Shown one piece after another: positions 1 through 11,314 of a DNA stretch of 64,000 bases. Under the pieces are notes generated by a model, which did no database searches, was not told where the DNA came from, and worked only from the letters and a program-made list of their open reading frames with translations. Within the stretch, counting starts at the first letter, position 1. Each line of letters begins with the position of its first letter. The DNA is from Anthonomus grandis grandis (lineage: Eukaryota; Arthropoda; Insecta; Coleoptera; Curculionidae). The translations under genes and the position numbers were made by a program. The DNA is taken from positions 46,803,131 through 46,867,130 of the forward strand of contig NC_065548.1 of NCBI RefSeq assembly GCF_022605725.1, read 5' to 3'.

Positions 1-570
1 TTCAATTAATAAGTAGTACGCACAAAAAACTTCAACATTTTTTATGAATCCGCAATCCAAAATAAAATTAAAATTATTTGCTTTGACTTGACTTGCTTTC
101 CTTTGACTTGCTTTGACTTGACTTTAATAACCACCGCGCCCTAAGAAATATTTTAACGAACAGAGCCTCTTGCTAAATGTAGCAATGGCAAAGTTTCCAT
201 TTTTGAGTAAATAGATATGCCGACAAAGAAAAAGTTAGGACAACACCACTTCAAGACCTTCTAATGAAGTAGATTTTAAGCTGGCAGCGTCATTGGTTCA
301 TACTCCTTTGAGAATGATATTGGCCAGATACTAACAACCATCAACAGTGAACGAATATTGCCGGTTTTTCATAACCTACAACAATAACATAAACAAACCA
401 GTGTCATTTATCAGGAGAGCATCTAACCACATAATTTTTTTAAATTTTCTCTGTGCATTAAACCTTAAGTAGTGTTGGACTGCAATATCGACACAGTTTT
501 TCCTCCCATGATCAAGTGGCGTTTTCCACTTGCCTTGTAAGTAGAGCTGGGCGAGGGTACCGATATCGCA
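1..570. other. 5' flank of LINE A1, no gene seen
   Basis: AT-rich sequence before the first recognisable coding region. The last part may be the 5' untranslated region of the LINE that starts coding at 571. I see no convincing coding signal on either strand. Confidence 0.4.
78..124. repeat. short tandem repeat, CTTTGACTTG unit
   Basis: The decamer CTTTGACTTG recurs about four times, with one variant spacer (ACTTGCTTTC). It is a simple local repeat with no evident function. Confidence 0.7.
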
Positions 571-1449
571 ATGTCTGGCTCTTGCACTAAGTGTAAAAAT
601 GCAGTTACTTGCAGAGAACCTAAAAGAAATGGGGAGGTTTTTGATTACCCTTGCGATCATTGTAGAAGCATGGTCTGTCAAAGCTGCAGTGATTTAAGTG
701 CTACTGAAATCAGGGCAGTGGTGTTAAGCAAGAGATCTATGCCCTTCTACTGTAAAGAGTGCTTAGGCAGCGTCAAGCAGCTGCTGGGACTGATCGATCG
801 TGTACGAGTACTTGAAAGGGATGTTGGAATGCTGAAGACTGAAATATCTAAACTGCCTGTTGTACTGGATGAACTTGAAAGGGTCAGGACAAAGTTGGAT
901 GCATTACAGGTGGAGGTTACCTCATCTAAGATGCCATTGGCTTCCAATGGCAAGTCTCAACAACCACCACTTACTCAATCAAACGCCAAGGCTAGTAATG
1001 TTGTGTTGCTGGAAATTATGGAGAGGCAAAAACGTAACTGCAATTTAATGCTTTTTAAATTAAAGTCCGAGTAGTTTGAAGATCTGACTTTCACAGCAGA
1101 CATCTCTACTCTGCTTAACGATGTGTGTGGCCGTAATATTCCTATATCCAAGGCGTCTAGATTTGGAAAACCCAACTGTAATGGCTGCAGACCAGTTAAG
1201 ATCACACTGGTGAACCATGGGGATGTCGGATTCCTACTGAAGAACAGGAGTAAGTTCTCAGGAAGAAAGATATACATTGAGTCTGACCTTACCCCAAATC
1301 AGTTGGAACACCTTAATAAAGTCAAGGAAGAACTAAGGCTGCGCAGGGACCGTGATGAGGATAACCTCTTCATTAAGTATAGCAATGGTATTCCATTAAT
1401 AGCGGCAAAAAACCAGGGGCAACCACCTCCCCCTCCTCCCACACCTTAA
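571..1449 (+). pseudogene. LINE A1 ORF1 protein (PHD-like finger, coiled coil), one nonsense codon
   Basis: About 292 codons from the ATG at 571, interrupted by one in-frame TAG at 1072-1074. The N-terminus has cysteine pairs spaced like a PHD or related treble-clef finger (CTKCKNAVTC, CDHCRSMVCQSC, FYCKECL). A heptad-rich stretch follows (residues about 65-115), suggesting a coiled coil for self-association. The frame stays open after the TAG to a proline-rich end at 1447. ORF1 proteins of this group bind element RNA and help form the RNP; that role is from family knowledge. The same architecture occurs in LINE D at 28 kb. Confidence 0.75.
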
Positions 1450-1463
1450 AAAATCTAGTTTCT

Positions 1464-4285
1464 TGCTATTACCAGAACACCCGCGGCCTGCGCTCCAAGA
1501 CCAATACCTTATTTAGTGCTGCGTCTACTTCTGGCTATGATATTATCTCCATTACAGAAACTTGGCTACAAAGTGATATACTTGATGGTGAAATCCTTCC
1601 CAACTCATACGTAATGTACCGCTCTGACAGAAGAACTGACCTTGTTGCTGCTTCAAGGGGTGGTGGTGTTCTACTGAGGATTCTGAACCACCTCTCCGCG
1701 GAAGCCCTGGACCTCTCTGCGATCAGCCAAGAAATACCGGAAATCGACCTGGTAGGATGTAGAGTCAAATTTAAATCATTTCATACTGTATATTTTTGTA
1801 TTGTACGTTCCTCCTTCCATCGACTCCATGCAATTAGAACGCTTTCTCGAAGCCTTTTCCATGGTTAATGTAATCTATTCTGAACATGTGATTATCCTGG
1901 GAGACTTTAATGTCCCCACTTATATTGAACACTCGGTATCTCCCAATAGTAAACATCAACTTCTAAGTAATTTTTTTTGATTTCTTAAACTATAAGCAAT
2001 TCAATAACGTGGTAAATAACAATCTTCGCTGTTTGGATTTAATCTTTGCAAGTTTTAATATCTCTGTACTTAACAGCGGTGCATCTTTTGTCCCGGAGGA
2101 TACCTACCATCCTTCTCTGTCATTTGAATTCCATGCAGGCCTTATCTCTCTCAATAACCTACCCCTCAATAAAGCTGAAATAATGGAATTTAATTTTAGA
2201 AAGGCTAACTTTCCGCTTTTGTAACAGCTGCTGCTAGATACTGATTGGTCGCCTGTCATGGTGCAGCAGGACGTCAACTCTGCATGTGATGTTTTTTATG
2301 ATATACTGAACAACACTTTTGCTAGGGCGGTACCCCTCAAGGTAAAACGTAAAAGACGTTTCCCTCCCTGGTTTTCAGGGGACATAATTCGTAATATATA
2401 TAAAAAGGAAAGAGCATTTCGTGATTTTAAGATTTCCAAGTCTAATCAGCATCTAGAGATATTTAGATCTCTGCGCAAGATAATTAAAGCTCTAACTGCA
2501 CAAGCCTACAAAATGTACATCTATAGTATTGAGAACAAAATAACCTCCGATCCCAGTGAATTTTGATCTTTTATTCGAAGCAAACGTAATTAGTCTTTTA
2601 AATCCCCGGCTCAATGAAGCTTTCTAACCAATCATACAATACGCCTGACAGCATTGTATCCGCTTTTGGAGATTATTTCAGGAGTGTATACACGAACTCA
2701 CTTCCCAGCGATCATCCTGTGGTCTCTGAACCTCCCTTAACTTGCATCATAGACGTCTTCGCGCTCGCGGCTACCGACATTATAATGGCGAGCAAGTGTC
2801 TTAAAAGCAAAATGACCTCTGACCCAGATCTAATTCCTAGTTTTTTAGCTAAGGACTGCTCTGTTGCACTTACAGACCCTCTCCTCCACATTTTTAATCT
2901 GATCCTTAACACAGGTATTTTTCCCAATATCTGGAAGCAAGCCAAAGTTTGCCCTATGTTTAAAAAGGGCGATGCTGGAACAATAGAGAATTACCGCCCT
3001 ATATCCATTCTGTGCAATTTCTCAAAGTTATTCGAGTTGGCTCTTATTAAATTAATTTTTCCCAAGGTTAAGTCCATGCTGGCCAACGATCAACATGGCT
3101 TTGTTTTTGGCCGCTCATGTACTACAAACCTAGCATTCTTCTCTCAGTTTGTGTGCGAAGCACTTAATGATAGAGGTCAAATCGATGTTATCTACACAGA
3201 CTTTCAAAAGGCTTTTGACCAGATTGACCATTTCATCCTATTAAATAAGCTTCAACGCCAGTTTGGATTCTCCGATCGCTTGATAAAGCTCCTTAACTCC
3301 TATTTAGTTGACCGCTCTCAGTTTGTAGTGGTCGAAGGCTTTAGATCTGCTTGTTTTTCACCCACCTCTGGGCTCTAACTTGGGCCCCCTTCTCTTTAAC
3401 GTCTTCGCTAATGACTTGATCTCCACCCTCAATTGCTCTCGGTTAGCATATGCTGATGACCTAAAGCTTTTCCATAGGATTGACTCTATAGCAGATTGTG
3501 GTCAACTGCAAGAGAACATCAATACTGTACACCATTGGTGCATTTTGAACCGGCTTAACCTTAATGTTTCCAAGTGTAATGTGGCGAGCTACTTTCGAAT
3601 CAAAAGTCCAGTTGTCTTTAATTACTCAGTTAATGGAGAGTCTCTGGCAAGGTCTACCAGTTTTAAGGATCTTGGAGTCACCTTTGACCAAAAATTTTCT
3701 TTTATCCCTCACATCGAAGATACTGTTTCTAGAGCTACTCGTATGCTGGGCTTTATTATTATAAATTGCAAACTTTTTTCGAACACTGCCACTGCCAAAA
3801 CTCTCTACTATGCATTTGTTAGATCTAGGCTGGACTACAGCTCCCTCATTTGATTTCCCATTTACAACCAGCACATTCACCTATTAGAATCAGTCCAAAG
3901 GCGATTCCTTAAATGTTTGGCATTTAAGGATGATGGAGTCTATCCTCCAAGGGGTTTTGACCATAACCTGCTGCTCTCTAGATATACTGAACGGTCACTT
4001 GCGAAGAGGAGAGAAATGCATTCGGTGAAATTCTTGTTTAATTTACTTAACCATAAAATTGACTGCCCATCCCTTTTGCAAAGGATTTGCTTTCATATAC
4101 CACGCCCAAGATCTAGACAATGTCCAGCTTTTAACTTGGACACAGCCAGGTCCAACATTCTTTACCAGAGTCCTATTCACTTTATGTGTCAAAACTTTAA
4201 CACTATTGCTGATTCTTGTGACATTCACCATGACAATTTGGCACTTATTTTGAGTCACCTGCGTATGGTCGGTGGGGGAGGCTAG
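1464..4285 (+). pseudogene. LINE A1 ORF2 (APE endonuclease + reverse transcriptase), broken
   Basis: The endonuclease begins near 1464 and shows SITETWL, GGGVLLRI and, after a frameshift near 1800, ILGDFNVPT, the conserved blocks of APE-type LINE nucleases. RT blocks follow: NYRPISILCNFSKL, YTDFQKAFDQIDH (motif A), a GPLLFNVFANDL block just after a stop near 3376, and YADDLKLF (catalytic motif C). The C-terminal region ends at 4285. Stops or frameshifts lie near 1800, 1978, 2222, 2564, 2592, 3376 and 3851, so no functional product is possible. Together these would nick target DNA and prime reverse transcription from it. Confidence 0.85.
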
Positions 4286-4453
4286 GTTATTTAGTTTTTA
4301 GTTTGAATACATTTATTTTCTCAAACTCACTACTTTTTTTTTATTATATAGCAATTCTTTTATAATCTAATCTAATACAGTTCATGCTTTCGTACTTGTA
4401 CATTTATATATTTAATTGATTCTCCTGTAACTGGGTATATGTAACCTGTTGGA

Positions 4454-4480
4454 AATAAAGCTTATTATTATTATTATTAA
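4454..4480 (+). repeat. LINE A1 3' end: AATAAA signal and TTA-repeat tail
   Basis: AATAAA at 4454-4459 is followed by a run of TTA trinucleotides ending about 4480. Many insect LINEs of this group end in a microsatellite instead of poly(A). Confidence 0.75.
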
Positions 4481-4488
4481 ATAAGGAC

Positions 4489-5165
4489 GATCCTGATCGA
4501 AGAAACAAATGATTGCGAGCAAATGATGAACATTTGCAATAATAACCGTCAGTTTGTGTTACGAGTTTTATTTTCGGATGAAGCAACTTTTTGTTTAAAC
4601 GGTGTCGTAAATCGGCAAAATTGTCGGTACTGGTCAGTGTCAAATCCACACTGGGCAACTGAAGCTCATACACAGTTCCGTAAATCTATTAATGTTTATC
4701 GTATATTAATGTATATCGTATGTTACCGTAAATCTATTAATCTATTAAAGGCTGGTGTCGTGGAAAATAAAGTAATAGGGCCATATTTTTTCGAAGAAAA
4801 CTTAACAGGACAACGCTATTTGAATTTTCTTCAAGAAGATCTTATCCCCTGCTTTGGCTGCCTTATACCCAGATGAACAAGACCAAACAGTGTTCCCAGG
4901 AAGATGGAAAGGACGAAGGGGGCCAATAGAGTGGCCGGCCAGGTCACCAGACCTAAATCCCTGCGACTATATTCTATAGGGGTACCTGAAAAGTAAAGTT
5001 TATATTGAGAAGTCAAACAACGCAGAAGATTTGAAAAATAGAATTAGATATGAAATTAGACGTATATCACCCGAAATAATTTAAAGTGTTTTACATGAGT
5101 TTGTAAACCGTCTTGCTTTCTGCCAAGAAGTAAATGGGGATCAGGTTGAACACTTGATACATTAA
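4489..5165 (+). pseudogene. mariner/Tc1-type transposase remnant 1, N-terminus and middle lost
   Basis: Translation gives the catalytic-domain blocks FSDEATFCLNG (first Asp), NCRYWS, KVIGPYFFEENL and WPARSPDLNPCDY (third Asp region), then a conserved C-terminus ending EVNGDQVEHLIH at 5162. The N-terminal helix-turn-helix half is absent; homology begins with DDPDRRN at 4489, right beside the LINE A1 tail. The block carrying the second catalytic Asp is deleted around 4860. A short duplication (GTAAATCTATTAAT) sits at 4680-4742, and stops occur at 4874, 4977 and 5083. It is related to the transposase at 26.4-27.5 kb. Clearly dead. Confidence 0.85.
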
Positions 5166-7179
5166 TAAGAGTTTTCACAGCTTATAACATTTTATCCTCC
5201 ATTTTATCTTAATTTGTAAATAGACGTACTTACTTGCTTTCTTGTTGGTTAGATGTAAATATTTCGGAAACAGTTGAGTTTTGAGATAAGGTGTGTTATA
5301 CGAAACTTGCTTGGATGTTCGCCTATATTTCATACCTCATCTTACGTACAGGAAGTAAACTGACCACTGAGCTTATGCGATCTGACACCGTTAGACTTTT
5401 CTTATAAGGTTTTTGTAAGTCGCAGATCTATACGAATAAATTATGGCAGTATTCAATTACAACATGCCATTGAATTTTGCCTTACATATGCGCCAGATTT
5501 AGTCATTTAGCGAAGCATTGACGGACGTTTACATGATATTATATTCCATACGAAATGACATCGATAGGCTCGGTAATATCCCACACACATTTTATTTTAT
5601 TTAATGAAAGATCGGAAGCACTTAATTAAAGACCTTTTATTATACCGATTTTGTCTTGCGTTTAAATCTTTTTAAATGAGTAAATGGGTAATTAAATAAA
5701 TATATAAATAAAAAGGACAAGTTAACTAAATAATTAATTGTAATTATAATTACCTTAAGCTGAAATGCTCTATTGACTTCTGAATTGAAAAAATTATATG
5801 GTACTGTTATCGACGATTTTTGAATAAGTAGCAAATAAGCCCTTCTGTTGCTTACATTAAATTCATACCAAGGCAATTGACAAGCAGCATCATATATAGA
5901 TTTATACTAAAATGTAAAAAATTATAATATAAATAATGCAAGTGCAATGACAAACTTTAAGTTTTTGAAGGTGCAGCGTAAATTTTTAATTATTGACGTA
6001 AGAATGGATAACCTAATAGTAGCAGTCAGTGGCAAACGCATGAAATAGGTGCTAAAAAGTTTACAAGCTATACTGGACATAATTAAATAAATGGCGCCAG
6101 GAAGGATGCTTCTCGTTAAATCCCTTTCCAAATTTGAATCTATACAAAATAGTAGTGAGATTCATGTTGATATTCTGAAGAAAGGTAATAAGCACAAACT
6201 ACAGGAAATTACTGAAGCCATGCAAAAATGTTCGACGCCCATAATGAAGGTGCTACCAAATTTACCGCCAATTCACGTCTTCATCCAAGCAGAACTAAAA
6301 CTGGCCCAATAGGGATTCAGTCAAAGTCAAGTTTATAGAAAACCAAATATTGTTTGGGCTCAGATAAAGGAGGATTAAAAGATCAAGTCATATACAAATT
6401 AGTTTGAAATATAGCTTTGTAGAGTTAAAATGAGACTCCTAGGATAATAAAGCCATGCTCTTTGTTGCTTTGCCAACTGCAATTAACAATTATTATTTTA
6501 TTTATGTGTATTTATCTATCTTATAGATTTACATTGCCTCATCAATTTAAAATTACTCAATATTTTAAGAATATCCATAGCAGAAAAATAGTTAGCATAA
6601 TGGTTACTGATTGAAAACCAGGGCATTAAAAGTCACTAGATGAAGGACCACAATCATAGTTAAAGAGATTTGTTCTTTTTAAGCAAGAATTTAAGATCAG
6701 TCATGATTTCAAGATGCCACGTTTAGAAGTAGAGCTCTATGTGAATCAAATTATGATGGTCGTAGATAAGAAACCTTCTTATATATGTACTTCTAAGAAG
6801 CTGTAATCAAAATCGTGGGTAGAAACTATTGAAAAATTTAAAAATTGTAAAACGTTATTTAGTATGTAGTCCCAAGCTGAGTCATCCATCTCCCTTTTGG
6901 AATGTAAGACTAAACAACTATTACTTATTAACAACAAGCATTTACTTATTAACTTACTCGATCTTCATAGTCCTGTGCTGACCCACCTATCATTTCTAAG
7001 TATACTCCAAAAACAGCAAACAGTAATATAGGGGCGACTACATGAGTACGGAACTAAAAAACAAAAACGATTACACGAGCCGTAAATTTAGGACTAGTGG
7101 ACTAAATTGATGCTGGGAAATATTCTGTACGGAAAACAACTGAAACTGCTACAGAATTAAATTAGGTCAAATCGATGGA
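5166..7179. other. 2 kb without a supported gene
   Basis: AT-rich sequence. A 73-codon open frame at 6091-6312 starts with ATG but has no recognisable motif, so I do not call it. No repeat or RNA structure stands out by eye. Confidence 0.5.
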
Positions 7180-7203
7180 CTAATTCTAATACCCCATATC
7201 TGA
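7180..7203 (+). repeat. left terminal inverted repeat of the 7.2-16.2 kb element
   Basis: It contains CTAATTCTAATACCCC and then ATATCTGA. The reverse complement of 16172-16194 matches it apart from one missing C and one A/G change. Confidence 0.65.
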
Positions 7204-7359
7204 CAATTTTAAGATTTTTAAATTTACTGGGCAATGTGAGGGTTAAGATATTTCACACGTTATTACAATATCCGGTAACGGTAAGAACGCGAGGAAATAT
7301 TTTGAAATCAACTGTTTATAATATCTCTTATCTAATATACTCTAGTATGCTCAAAAAAA

Positions 7360-7660
7360 TACCCCGTATCTGCTAGTTCAGCATTATCTTCGTAGATGTT
7401 TACATCTTGCGAGTAAAAATCTGATTGTTTTTTATGCAAAAATCCATAAAAGGTAAGTAAATTATGATTTATACTATAGATACATGATTATGTAATATGC
7501 CTAAATTGATATTTTAATAAAAATACTTTATTACTAATGTACTAATTTTAGTTTATTACTAATCATACTAATGTATAGTCATAATTCCAGTTGAGACTTT
7601 TCTTTACAATACGGGATATTATCATAGTTTTTTTTTAATAATTTTGTTTGATACGGGGTA
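7360..7660. repeat. left subterminal CCCGTATCTG-type motifs
   Basis: TACCCCGTATCTG lies at 7360-7372. The inverted forms AATACGGGATATT (7608-7620) and ATACGGGGTA (7651-7660) follow. Clusters of this kind near transposon ends often act as transposase-binding sites; that role is inference. Confidence 0.6.
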
Positions 7661-7945
7661 TTTTCAATACTGCATTTTGGCAGTGAACTCAGGCGTTTTT
7701 ATGGTTTTATGTTAAAGAAATTTTGTAGCAATGATTGATCCTGGAAAGAGAATGAAGTGATTATTTGAAAAAAAAAACTCAAAATATTTCACTCATGTAC
7801 TAAAAACCCGATAAGAGCAAAGGTATTTTCGAAAAATTACAGCGGCTATACGCTATATTACTACGTCCATACCACCAAATCAGGAGAACCAATAAATATT
7901 TATCAGTGCCGATTTGTTGCAAAGTCCTGATATTTTAAAATTTTA
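7434..7945 (+). pseudogene. possible 5' exons of the uncharacterised insect-family gene
   Basis: A short ATG exon (7434-7452) ends at a good donor, AAAAG/GTAAGT. A second segment follows a TTTTGTAG acceptor at 7721-7728 and opens MIDPGKRMK at 7731, then hits a TGA; a KKNSKYFTHVLKTR-like stretch continues in a neighbouring frame. This part stops where LINE B1 is inserted, at 7945. If the LINE is ignored, the flank continues at 10866 into a donor-like CTCGTAAGTAT (10871-10881). The exon assignment is tentative. Confidence 0.35.
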
Positions 7946-10854
7946 TCAAAAATCAATTTCTGCAACAGCAGAGGCCTAAACACCAATATTAATGCAGTAC
8001 ACCAACATCTGCAATCAAATAAGCCTCACATTCTGGCATTGGCAGAAACAAATGTGAAACCTTCAACAACAAATGTTCACCTCGTTTATCCTGGATACGA
8101 TCTACACACCCGATTTCGACTAAACTTTGGATTGACAGTATTTGTCAAGAGCGACTTGAGTTACCAGCGGGAGGAAACGCTTGAACCTGCGGACTTTGAC
8201 GTTATGTGGTTCAAAATAATAGCCAGTGGAGCCACGAAATTTATCTGCTGTATCTACAGACCACCAAGCGACACCCAATATAGGCGGCTCTTTTTGAACC
8301 TGGTTGATTGCATTAACCAACTCCAAATTGACTACCCAAGCGCAGAAATCATCGTCATGGGTGATTTTAACGTTCACAATATCAACTGGCTGCGCTTCTG
8401 CAACAAGAACGACGATGAAGGACGAGAAGCTGAGCTATTTGCCACCATATGCGGGCATACGCAGCTTGTGGAGGAACCTACCAGAATCCCCGATCGAGAC
8501 GGCGAGTTCGCGAGTCTCCTAGATCTGGTCTTGGCTTCAGACCCTGACTCGTACACTGTATCAGTACAGGCCCCCCTAGGAACATCGGACCACAAATTGA
8601 TAACAGTCTCTTGCCAGTTGGATGTTAAAACGCAGGATCCTCCGATGCCGCGGAAGGTATGGCACTATAAATCAGCAAAGTGGAACCATCTTCGGGAATT
8701 TTATCGCTCATTCCCTTGGAAAGAAGTCTGCTTTAGAACCAATAACATCTCAGAATGTGCAAACCAAATTACAGAGACGATCTTGGCAGGAATGGAAGCA
8801 TATATCCCTTTTTCTACTAAATGCAGATCAAACAACAAGCAATGGTTCAACCTGAATTGCAAAAAGGCAGTAAAGACTAAAAACGCAGCATATCGCAAAT
8901 GGCGTCAACATCCTTCCACCGAAAATTGGAGGAACTTTTTAACCTCCAGAAATAGCTGCAAGCGAATTATTGATGAATGCAAAGAGAGTCACAACAACAG
9001 GATCAAAAACAAATTGCTAAACTGCCCAAATGGAACAAGATCTTCCTGGTCGATATCGAAAGCCGTTAGTCAAGGATTTGATAAGTCGGCCTTGCCACCC
9101 CTAACATCAGATACTGGTTCTATCACGGTAACAGCAAGGGAAAAAGCCAACTTACTGGGTAAACTCTTCGCGTCCAATTCTACTCTGCACTCGCAAGGCA
9201 AAACACCGCCATATTTGCCAAGGGTGAATTCATCGATGGGAGAAATTTCGTTTCCCCAACGAATTATAAATAAAATTCTTAAAAGCGTAGACACAAACAA
9301 AGCTTCTGGACCAGATGGAATTCCAGCCCTAGTACTAAAACGTTGTGCAGACGAATTGACTCCTCCCTTATGTAGACTGTTCACGGCATCGTTCAAACAG
9401 GGCTCATTTCCAACAAGCTGGAAAACTGCTCAAGTGCAAGCTGTACTCAAAAAGGGTAAGAAGACGATGCCGTCCAATTACCGCCCGATTGCACTAGTTC
9501 TAGTAATATCAAAGATTATGGAGAAAGCAGTCAACCAATAACTGTTAAGATATCTGGAATCATCTGGACTAATCAGCGATCATCAATACGGCTTCCGAAA
9601 GCTTAGATCCACCGGCGATCTTCTGGCTTACGTCACACACTTGTGGACGGAGGCCATGGAGAAGCACGGCGAGTCCCGCTCAGTCGCTCTTGACATTTCC
9701 AAGGCATTTGACAGAGTGTGGCATGAGGGACTACTAACCAAGCTCTCCTCAATCGGCATACAAAACTTATTATTGAATTGGATCAAAAGTTTTCTTGAAC
9801 AACGAACAATCCAAGTAGTCGTCGATGGACACCTCTCCGACAAATTTAACATTAACGCTGGAGTCCCTCAAGGATGCATTTTATCCCCCACCCTTTTCTT
9901 GATATATATCAACGATTTGCTAGGAACCACTGTCAATCCAATCTACAGCTTTGCGGATGATAGCACACTTATTTCCACATTTAAGTCCATCAAACCAACG
10001 AGAGCCGCAACTTCTCAGAATCTTAGGCAGCAACAAGTAGCTTCAACCAACAACGATATTAGAGCAATCTTGGAGAGGGGCGGTAACAATCTGGTCAATT
10101 TTAACGCCAAAAAAACGCAGGCTGCAGTATTTACGATGAAGACTAACATTGATGGCCCGGAGCTGGTTATGGCAGGGAAAACATTGCCAATGAAATCATC
10201 TTTACATCTTCTAGGAGTCGAAGTCACCAACAGTGTGTCCTGGCATGACCACGTTGCCGAGATCGCCAGGGCAGCTTCCAAAAAACTCGGAATGCTTTTC
10301 AAAACGAAAAAACTGTATACACCAGAACAGCTACTGACTCTTTATAAGGCTCAAATACGCCCTTCCCTCGAGTATTGCTCGCATGTCTGGAGCTCTGCAC
10401 CCAAGCATAGTTTAAAGCTGCTAGATTCTATACAGAAGAGAGCTATTCGTCTTATCGACAAACCAGAACTGACAAAGAGTCTGGATAGTCTGGAGCACAG
10501 GAGAAAGGTGGCTGATCTCTGTTTATTCTACCGTTATTATCACGGTAAGTGCTCCTCTGAGCTGGCAGGCCTGATTCCACCCAGGGCTGTTCCGGCAAGA
10601 AGGACGCATCTAGCAGTTGCGGCTCATCAACATCGAGTCCACCTGCCTACCGCAAGGACGTCGCTGTATCGGGACTCATTCATCTGGAGAACATCTTCTT
10701 TGTGGAACGGGCTTCCACCTCACATATTTCCCGACGCATACAACCTACAGCGATTCAAGATAAATGCCCACAAATATCTTCGCGCAAGCACCACTCCAAG
10801 AGTGACATAGGACTTTCCTCTTGTGCTTGTGTTCACCATAAAAAAAAATGTACC
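7946..10854 (+). mobile_element. LINE B1, 5'-truncated, nested in the 7.2-16.2 kb element
   Basis: An EN-RT coding region is followed by a short A-run (10839-10848). The 11-bp sequence TTAAAATTTTA occurs immediately before (7935-7945) and shortly after the A-run (10855-10865), a plausible target-site duplication, although AT-rich and palindromic. No ORF1 is present. LINE B2 (48.1-50.1 kb, minus) is a close relative, and LINE B3 (57.6-60.1 kb) an old one. Confidence 0.8.
7958..10810 (+). pseudogene. LINE B1 ORF2 (endonuclease-reverse transcriptase), one nonsense codon
   Basis: One frame runs from FCNSRGLNTN at 7958 to the stop at 10810, about 950 codons, broken only by a TAA at 9539-9541; the B2 copy has a sense codon there. 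Endonuclease blocks: LALAETN, CCIYRPPS, MGDFNVHNINW, LGTSDHKLI. RT blocks: ASGPDGIPALVLK, NYRPIAL, QYGFRKLRST, ALDISKAFDRVWHEGL (motif A), GVPQGCILSPTLF, SFADDSTLIS (motif C). The C-terminus has IRPSLEYCSHVWSSA and EHRRKVADLCLFYRYYHG. There is no RNase H domain. It is the best-preserved LINE gene in the window. Confidence 0.88.
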
Positions 10855-11042
10855 TTAAAATTTTAAAGTACTCGTAAGTATAATTTGATAAACAAAAGTG
10901 GTTCTAGCTTCAGGTTGGGTTTCAATTTGTTTTTTTTGGTTTCATAGAAAAATTGATTAGGGGGAATTTCAACTATCACTTATCTAGCAAATTGTTATAC
11001 ATGAATGCTTCTTTACGAAAGAAGATTCTGTTGATGGCCTCA

Positions 11043-11080
11043 AGGCGGGAACAGACTAAGCAAACATTGTTGAGTAACAG
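11043..11080 (+). repeat. Harbinger 1 left terminal inverted repeat
   Basis: It starts AGGCGGGAACAGACTAAGC and matches the reverse complement of 13861-13898. It is followed by several CAACTGTTG-like words (11074-11215). Confidence 0.88.
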
Positions 11081-11314
11081 TTGATCAACTCGTGAATTGG
11101 CTCAATTTATACGTGTTGCTCAACAGTGGCGCAACTGTTGACAAACTGTTGCATGATGTTCGCTCCCGAGGCGGTACATCAAAGGAAATGTTAACCAACA
11201 GTGCGTCAACAGTTTCGCCGGTGTATACGTGCGCAAACTTGTCAATATGCGTTTAGTTTAATTCAGGCATTCGAGAGCGGTACATCGGCAGAGTAACGTT
11301 CAATTCATTTGAAA

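Larger units (their letters stand above)
571..4480 (+). mobile_element. non-LTR retrotransposon LINE A1, near full length, inactive
   Basis: Two consecutive coding regions on the same strand (an ORF1 with a PHD-like finger, then an ORF2 with endonuclease and reverse transcriptase) are followed by an AATAAA signal and a short TTA-repeat tail. That is the layout of a jockey/CR1-group LINE; I cannot fix the clade. The 5' end before 571 is uncertain. The tail abuts a truncated mariner transposase. A related copy, LINE A2, lies on the minus strand at 19.8-22.0 kb. Confidence 0.85.

Noticed and set aside
6091..6312. 73-codon ATG frame as a small gene
   Set aside because: No homology pattern, no splice context, and AT-rich surroundings.
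9070..9396. Long minus-strand frames under LINE B1 (and their twins on the plus strand at 49501-49907)
   Set aside because: They are antisense shadows of the RT gene, and repeat wherever the LINE repeats.
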